Assembly (NCBI RefSeq): GCF_001886615.1
Contig: NZ_CP018139.1
Location: 806,001 to 870,000 of the forward strand
From: Halomonas aestuarii
GTDB lineage: Bacteria; Pseudomonadota; Gammaproteobacteria; Pseudomonadales; Halomonadaceae
Direction: 5' to 3'
Length of the DNA: 64,000 bases
A program made the position numbers and the translations under genes. Position 1 is the stretch's first letter; each line of letters starts with the position of its first letter. This document shows positions 59,156 to 64,000 of the stretch, piece after piece. The notes under the pieces were generated by a model. The model did no database searches and was not told the origin of the DNA. It saw only the letters and a list, made by a program, of their open reading frames with translations.

Positions 59156-60235
59156 CTACATCTGGAAGGGCATGCGGAAGGTCAGGCTGATGTCGGAGGC
59201 ATCGTCGGTCAGGCCCACGCCGAGGCTGGTGACGATGGAGGTGCTGTCGCTCAGGGCATAGGTCCCCCCGAGGTTGAGCACCCCGACACTGGCGTCGCTG
59301 CCGATGACCTTGTTGGTCACCCCGTCCTGGGTCGTCTCGGACTTCTGGATATACTCGTGGGAATAGGAGAGGGAGAGACTCAGGCTTTCTTTCAGAGCAA
59401 AGGCCGTCCCGAAGCCGGCACGAATGGTATCCCCCAGCTTCACATCTCCCGGCTGATTGCCCTCGGACGCGGAGATATCGTCAAAGCTCTCCTCGAAATT
59501 GTAGGTGTAGCCGAGGTTGGCAAAGACGATGGCGGGGTCCAGGGTCTTCAGCACCGACACTCCTGTGTTGACCCCCCAGACCCCGTTACCGGTTGGCAGC
59601 TCCGTGGGCACATTCAGGTTGGAGTTGGGGTCTTCACGCACATCAACCCCGTAAGGATCGGTGCCTGTAGGCGCCCGTACGCCAAGGTTCCAGACGAGAT
59701 CGGGCCGGGATTGGGTTTCGGGCAGCAGACGATAGGACAATGACAGACTGATATCGCCTAGGTCTGCTTCATCCACCGAGGTCTCACTGTTCTTTTCGGT
59801 GGAAAAGTCGTCACCGATGGACTGGTAGGTACTGCTGCGGTAGACAAAGGGCAGATTCAGCCCGACTTCCAGCCGATTGGTCAGACCATAGCGGGTGCTG
59901 AGATCGAAGGTCGTGATATGACTCTCTACCGCATCGACATTGATCTCTCCCAGGAAGATGGCGTCGAGAGCGAGAAAGCCCCGGAGGGCCAGCTGGGAGC
60001 GATCCGAATAGGAGTAGTTGATGCCCGGCTCGATGGTCAGCCGATCCGAGAAGAGCGCATGCTCCTCGCGCAGGACGTTCTCGACGCTCTGGCTGGGCCT
60101 GGCCTCTCGCACCACCTCCCCGTCGTCAGGGCTCATCTGCGCCTGGGTCACCGTGGCGGCACCGGGTAACGCCGCCACGGTGACCAGCGACAGGACCGAC
60201 ACCTTGTTCCGCATGAATGATCTCGAGGTAACCAC
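59156..60235 (-). CDS. fapF: FapF-like outer-membrane beta-barrel amyloid secretion channel
   Basis: About 359 residues. The GTG at 60235 has AAGGAG six bases upstream; the ATG at 60214 (MRNKVSVLSLVTVAALPGAA) is the alternative and begins the signal peptide proper, cleaved near TQA. A short region that could be helical/coiled coil (PSQSVENVLREEHALF) precedes alternating amphipathic strands (TTFDLSTRYGLTNRLEVGLNL, LGDISLSLSYRL). The end, DASDISLTFRMPFQM, is a typical barrel C-terminus. Fap operons end with such a trimeric barrel that exports amyloid subunits; position and architecture fit here. A generic transporter barrel (MetA-pathway type) is the alternative. Confidence 0.75.
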   Translation of the reverse strand: MVTSRSFMRNKVSVLSLVTVAALPGAATVTQAQMSPDDGEVVREARPSQSVENVLREEHALFSDRLTIEPGINYSYSDRSQLALRGFLALDAIFLGEINVDAVESHITTFDLSTRYGLTNRLEVGLNLPFVYRSSTYQSIGDDFSTEKNSETSVDEADLGDISLSLSYRLLPETQSRPDLVWNLGVRAPTGTDPYGVDVREDPNSNLNVPTELPTGNGVWGVNTGVSVLKTLDPAIVFANLGYTYNFEESFDDISASEGNQPGDVKLGDTIRAGFGTAFALKESLSLSLSYSHEYIQKSETTQDGVTNKVIGSDASVGVLNLGGTYALSDSTSIVTSLGVGLTDDASDISLTFRMPFQM

Positions 60236-60369
60236 ACATATCTCCTTGTGCTTGAGCAACCAACCTGTCGGTTACCCCTTAGAGCCCTAATTCACACACC
60301 ACGGGCACGATGGCAACCGCCTTAGGACAGCTGAAGTCTAGACCATCAAAACGTTGACGCTGGACATCC

Positions 60370-61168
60370 TCAGCGCCTGAGCTGACGCGCCGACTCAACG
60401 GCACTGCGCACACCAGGCGCGCCGGCATTGGCACTGCGGCGATCCATGTAGAGTTGCAGCCGGGTCAGGTTGCGCACCTGCTGCAGGTCACTGGTCAGCT
60501 GGATCGACTGGCGAAGCCCGCGACTGGGCACGATGGCCTGGGTCACACGACCCATCCCGGGCACCTCGAGCGCGACTCCCATCCCCTCAGCGCCGTTATG
60601 GACGGTCATCCGCGTACCAGACGGCAGGCGACGCTCAAGAGCGTCACCGAGAGCCTGGGTGCGCCCCCCCCTTGCGTGTCGACGCATCCAGCACATCGAT
60701 CTGCAGGTCGTTGGCCGCGGCGTTGAAGTCGCCCCCCGCCTGGATGGTCTGGACCACCCCTCGGGCGTTGCCGGTCCCGGCATCCCGAACGGTTGCCCCG
60801 TTGCCGCCGGGGCCGGTGGCGCCCTGCTCCTTCATCGAGACCATGGTGAGGCGTGGTTCGAAGGTCACCTTGGGGACCAGGCCGCGGAGATCGCCGAGCA
60901 GGTTGCCCTGCACCATGAGATGCTCGCCCTGGGACGTTCGCCACTCGCTGGTCATCTGCACGCCGAAGAACATCAGGCTACCCTTGTCGACGAAACGACC
61001 CCGCATCTGCCCTAGTTCCGCATCGCTCAACTGCCTGCCCGAGGCGAAATCGGTGAAGTCCGACACCGCGGCCACCGCCGGCGGCGCCGACAGGCCCACC
61101 GTGGAGATCGCCAACAGGGCGGTGATGCCGCCCCTCCTCACGCTCTGTTTCCAATCGTGCTTGAACAT
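60370..61168 (-). pseudogene. FapE-position exported protein, frameshifted at a G8 tract
   Basis: Two overlapping frames make one protein. The first runs from the ATG at 61168 (MFKHDWKQSVRRGGITALLA, Sec signal cleaved after AVA) to DLQIDVLDASTRKGG and then hits a stop. The second continues RTQALGDALERRLPSGTRM to ARQLRR at 60370. The break is at eight Gs on the minus strand (Cs at 60664-60671); seven would restore a 265-residue product. The motif QLSDAELGQMRGRF follows the signal peptide. It lies between the C39 peptidase and the barrel, the fapE position, although sequence similarity to FapE is not evident to me. The break could be a sequencing error, a dead gene or a phase-variable switch. 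Confidence 0.75.
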
Positions 61169-61209
61169 GTTCGTCACCCTCAGATCGACTGTGGTCTCAT
61201 CCCCTGGTG

Positions 61210-61914
61210 TCAGAAGAGGTCCGCATGTCGAAAGCCGAAATCGAGCAGTTTCTGCCTGGGCACCGGAGCAAAGACATCCTGCATGCGGTGCGCCGTCAAC
61301 GGCTGCCGGGGATCAAGCAGCGCGGTATTGCGATCGAACCCTTCACCCACGATGGCGAAGATGATGCTGTTCCATGAGGCCATGAACTCATCCCGCGTCA
61401 TCACGCGGTTGCCCAGCGCTGGATCTCCCACGTAGACCCGATCCCCACTGGCCTTCTTCATGACCACGAAATGCTTGTATCCCTCGAGGTCCAGCAACAC
61501 GATGACCGGGATCGAGACCTCCTCCAGGGTATCGGGTGCCACCTCGTAGCCCCGGCCACGGTAGCCGAGGGTTCCCACGTAGTTCTTCAGGTCCAGCAGC
61601 GAGAAGCCCCGCTCACGCACCACCTCGGGGTCCGAGACCTCCAGCATGCCGGCGAGCACGGCCTCCTCGGTGATCGAGGGCTGCCGATAGGCATACTTGA
61701 GGATGGTGGCCAGCGAGGCCGCCCCGCAGGAGAAATCCGTGTGCTGTTCAACCAGGTTCTCGAAGCGCCGCTCCCGGATGGACTGCACGTCCTTCTGGAT
61801 CACGGTGCCGGACATGACGTTGCCCAGGCGCACACTGGCCGCCTGGGCTTCAAGAAAGGGAAGGGAAAGCCCCAGGACCAGTAATGGCATCCAACGCCGA
61901 TAGCTCGGTTTCAT
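61210..61914 (-). CDS. fapD: FapD-like C39-family cysteine peptidase
   Basis: A 234-residue exported peptidase. The signal peptide MKPSYRRWMPLLVLGLSLPF ends near AQA. The papain-like C39 residues are all visible: Gln57 and Cys63 in VEQHTDFSCGAASLAT, His148 in LEGYKHFVVM and Asp164 in VYVGDPALGN. In Pseudomonas, FapD is a C39-like periplasmic protease needed for amyloid export. The gene order here (subunits, C39 peptidase, small exported protein, barrel) matches that operon. GG-type leader cleavage is typical of C39 peptidases elsewhere; the target here is unknown. Confidence 0.85.
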   Translation of the reverse strand: MKPSYRRWMPLLVLGLSLPFLEAQAASVRLGNVMSGTVIQKDVQSIRERRFENLVEQHTDFSCGAASLATILKYAYRQPSITEEAVLAGMLEVSDPEVVRERGFSLLDLKNYVGTLGYRGRGYEVAPDTLEEVSIPVIVLLDLEGYKHFVVMKKASGDRVYVGDPALGNRVMTRDEFMASWNSIIFAIVGEGFDRNTALLDPRQPLTAHRMQDVFAPVPRQKLLDFGFRHADLF

Positions 61915-62033
61915 GACTGACTCCTTGGCTCACCCTTTGTATGCATGCTTTGCTTCGTTCGAACACCCGGCCTGCCGAGGCAGGCCGGGAATTTCACTGG
62001 ATGCGGCAGAGGCATCTCGGCAGGTCGAGATTA

Positions 62034-63203
62034 CTACTCAGTGCCGCCACCACCGGTGCCTGCCCCCATGGACGACGAGGCAATGGCCATGGAGTTACGC
62101 TGCAGGTTGTTGGTACCGGCGGCCACGTTCACCCCGATGTTGCCGCTGGCACCGCGCAGGGCATTGCCGCCGAGAGACGCGTTGTTCTCATTGGCCACAT
62201 AGACGGTATTGGTCGTGGTGACGGAACCGGACATGGTGCCCCCCATTCTCATCCTGCCAACTTCGCTGAATCCGAGGGTACCGCCCTCATCTCCTTCAAA
62301 CCGTCCGTCATCGCCCGCGGTGCCTTGATCATCGAAGTCCGCATGGCCCCAATACTCCTTCCCTGAGCCAGAACCATGGTTGTTACCCTCTTGACCGCCA
62401 ATCCAGATCTCGGGATAGACATCGTTGGTCTGATTCCATGTGCCATCGTAGGCACCACTTCCAGTACCTCGATATCCACCGCTCATCACACCGGAGACAC
62501 TAACCCGGACCGTGTCGGTAAAGGTCTCGGTGTGACCCTGGTTGGTGGTGGTGTTGTTGTAGGCGGTCTGAACGCCACCGGCCGTGGCATCGGCGGACCC
62601 GCTATTGGTGTTGGCGGAAGCCGCCAGCGAGTTCTGCTGCGCATTGGCGACGCCTGCCGCGACGTTGAGACCGATATTGCCGGTAGCATTCTGGAGCGAG
62701 CTTCCGCCCACGCGCGCGTTATTGGGGCTGCCGGAGTTCTGGACCTCGTTCCAGGAGGACGACTGGGCCGAGAAGGCCGCCGCCTGACTGAACACCCGCG
62801 CCGCATCAGAGGCGGAGAGCGCGGCATCATTGGCCTGGCTATTGTTGTCGCCGGCCGCCACGTTGATGCCGATATTCCCAGAGGCGCCAGCCCCGACGCC
62901 TGCCCCCACGGTGGCATTGTTGTCGGAGACCTGATTGTCCACACTGTTGAAGTCATTCATCTGCTTGCTGTCGACCGTGGCACCGGAGTAGTGCCGCGCC
63001 GGATCCCTGGCATTCACTCTTACCCTGAAGGACTTGTCGGTATCGGAGGAGTGCATGAGATCGACAGCGATGTTGTTGGTGAAGTCCGAATTGATGGAGC
63101 TGTTGGTTTCGAACTCGTTGGGGTGGCCCTCAGCCAACGCATAGGGCGCGGCCATCAGCGCGGTAATTGCCAGTGCCAGCGGTGCTTTCTGGAAGGTTTT
63201 CAT
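62034..63203 (-). CDS. fapC: FapC-like functional amyloid subunit
   Basis: A 389-residue secreted protein. AGGAG lies eight bases before the ATG at 63203 and the signal peptide is MKTFQKAPLALAITALMAAP, cleaved after ALA. Three amyloid-type repeats are visible: GNIGINVAAGDNNSQAN, GNIGLNVAAGVANAQQN and GNIGVNVAAGTNNLQRN, separated by linkers of about 45 and 140 residues rich in Asn, Ser, Gly and Thr. This GNIGVNxAAGxxNxQ motif and the three-repeat layout are those of FapC/FapB. It lacks the C-terminal CxxC seen in Pseudomonas FapC and ends GTGGGGTE. Likely the main fibre component. Confidence 0.82.
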   Translation of the reverse strand: MKTFQKAPLALAITALMAAPYALAEGHPNEFETNSSINSDFTNNIAVDLMHSSDTDKSFRVRVNARDPARHYSGATVDSKQMNDFNSVDNQVSDNNATVGAGVGAGASGNIGINVAAGDNNSQANDAALSASDAARVFSQAAAFSAQSSSWNEVQNSGSPNNARVGGSSLQNATGNIGLNVAAGVANAQQNSLAASANTNSGSADATAGGVQTAYNNTTTNQGHTETFTDTVRVSVSGVMSGGYRGTGSGAYDGTWNQTNDVYPEIWIGGQEGNNHGSGSGKEYWGHADFDDQGTAGDDGRFEGDEGGTLGFSEVGRMRMGGTMSGSVTTTNTVYVANENNASLGGNALRGASGNIGVNVAAGTNNLQRNSMAIASSSMGAGTGGGGTE

Positions 63204-63255
63204 GGTATTTCTCCTGAATGAACCGAATCGTTCTGATTGCTGCATTGCTGTGTCG

Positions 63256-63927
63256 CTACTGCCCCAGCGCCATGTTCATGCGGAAGCTGTTGCGCGTAGC
63301 GTTCCCCGTGCCGGCTGACTGGTTGACCTGGATGACACCCCGGGCCCCCTCGAAGGTCGTCTTGTCGATCTCGACCTTTCGGGAGGATTGACCCGAGCCG
63401 TCACCGGTTCCACTCAGCCTCTGCTTGTCGGCCATCACCTGCTGCAACGTAGAGTCGCTGAGGTTGCTGGCCGATATGCCCAGAGCCACGCCGAAGTCGT
63501 TGCTCTGCACATTCCCCTCGCCCGCTGCCTGATTGATCGACAGCCAGCCATCGGCCTGTCGATAGGCGCGGTCCTGAATCTGGACACTGTCCTGCGTGTT
63601 GCCTCGTTGCTCCTCGATCCTCGACCGCTGCAGGAGGGTGTTGGTCGCATTGGCCACCTTGCCGATGGCAATGGCGCCGCCGTTGTTCTGCAGGTTGCCG
63701 TCGCCGGCCGCCATGTTGGTGGAGCTGACCCCGCTGACGCTGCTCAGGGCGCTGCCGTTCAGGACGGTGCTGTTGCGCATCCCCGGAAACTCCTGAGCCG
63801 CCGCGGTCAGCTGCAGGCCACCCGCCAGCAGGCAGGCCGTTGCCATGGCCACAATTCCCTTTCTTTGGCGGTGCAGGATTTCACCAACCGATCCGCCGCC
63901 GATGTTGTCCGTGTGATGCGTCGCCAT
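63256..63927 (-). CDS. fapB: FapB-like amyloid minor subunit/nucleator
   Basis: A 223-residue secreted protein starting at the ATG at 63927 (AGGACGG eight bases upstream), with a long signal peptide ending TAAAQ. Three repeat-like segments can be seen: VSSTNMAAGDGNLQNN, LSINQAAGEGNVQSN and IQVNQSAGTGNATRN. They are shorter and less regular than those of the next gene. By its position before the FapC-like gene it would be the FapB equivalent, which nucleates fibres in Pseudomonas. It ends RNSFRMNMALGQ without CxxC. Confidence 0.75.
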   Translation of the reverse strand: MATHHTDNIGGGSVGEILHRQRKGIVAMATACLLAGGLQLTAAAQEFPGMRNSTVLNGSALSSVSGVSSTNMAAGDGNLQNNGGAIAIGKVANATNTLLQRSRIEEQRGNTQDSVQIQDRAYRQADGWLSINQAAGEGNVQSNDFGVALGISASNLSDSTLQQVMADKQRLSGTGDGSGQSSRKVEIDKTTFEGARGVIQVNQSAGTGNATRNSFRMNMALGQ

Positions 63928-63929
63928 GA

Positions 63930-64000
63930 TCAATTCCGTCCTGTCAGTGGTGAGAGTGCCTTGCCGACGGTTCCCGAGAGACCGGAGGTGATCGAGCCGA
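63930..64000 (-). CDS. C-terminus of a further upstream gene of the amyloid operon (partial)
   Basis: In one frame, the last 22 codons before a TGA at 63930-63932 read GSITSGLSGTVGKALSPLTG then RN. The stop is two bases from the ATG of the FapB-like gene (TGATCATG), as expected for a close operon neighbour. The Gly/Ser-rich tail fits a FapA- or amyloid-like protein, but too little is in the window to name it. Confidence 0.4.
   Translation of the reverse strand, partial: GSITSGLSGTVGKALSPLTGRN

Overview
The window looks like a chromosomal segment of a halophilic gammaproteobacterium, most probably Halomonas or a close relative. This is inferred from the high GC content, the block ftsB-ispD-ispF-truD-surE-pcm-(DUF368)-nlpD-rpoS, the ettA, lpxL, alr and glyA neighbours, and a glucosylglycerate-type compatible-solute gene pair. 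No tRNA, rRNA, CRISPR array or insertion sequence was found.

Layout. (1) 1-8017, minus strand: sulfide and thiosulfate handling, with split YeeE/YedE transporter genes, a DUF2892 membrane protein, a SulP permease, an SQOR-type sulfide:quinone oxidoreductase, a TIGR01244/DUF442 sulfurtransferase, two paralogous persulfide-dioxygenase-like metallo-hydrolases, then a beta-CASP nuclease. (2) 8179-10322: glucosyl-3-phosphoglycerate synthase and phosphatase. (3) 10943-35464: an accessory surface-protein island. It holds three giant repeat proteins of 2243, 2602 and 1639 aa and a type I secretion pair (ABC ATPase plus HlyD-like adaptor). It also holds the debris of a tandem duplication: a glyA 3' fragment, an ABC/HlyD fusion relic, a small ORF resembling an adhesin N-terminus, and duplicated leaders and terminators. 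(4) 35465-49148: core genes, namely glyA, a hypothetical secreted protein, a polyphosphate:AMP phosphotransferase, a YbbAP-like ABC pair next to tesA, a DMT exporter, a SelW-like protein, an MFS transporter, a short LOV photoreceptor, a PA3496-like small protein and ettA. (5) 49276-58932, minus strand: alr-lpxL, then the rpoS/nlpD to ftsB block with many stop/start overlaps. (6) 59156-64000, minus strand: a diverged Fap-type functional amyloid operon (two amyloid subunits, C39 peptidase, a FapE-position protein broken at a G8 tract, and a FapF-like barrel).

How it fits together. Regions 3 and 6 would give the cell two independent surface or biofilm systems: giant adhesins moved by type I secretion, and secreted amyloid fibres. 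In region 1, sulfide is oxidised to persulfide by SQR, persulfide is oxidised by the dioxygenases or transferred by the sulfurtransferase, and products are moved by the permeases. Both dioxygenase genes have a similar AT-rich motif upstream.

The most interesting result is the reconstruction of the island's history. An ancestral unit [glyA 3' end - ABC - HlyD - adhesin] was duplicated in tandem. The copy next to glyA then lost about 3.0 kb between two 12-base near-identical sequences, leaving an in-frame ABC/HlyD fusion relic. The surviving transporter probably serves both adhesins. Repeat arrays inside the adhesins show signs of recent expansion, partly in two-unit blocks.
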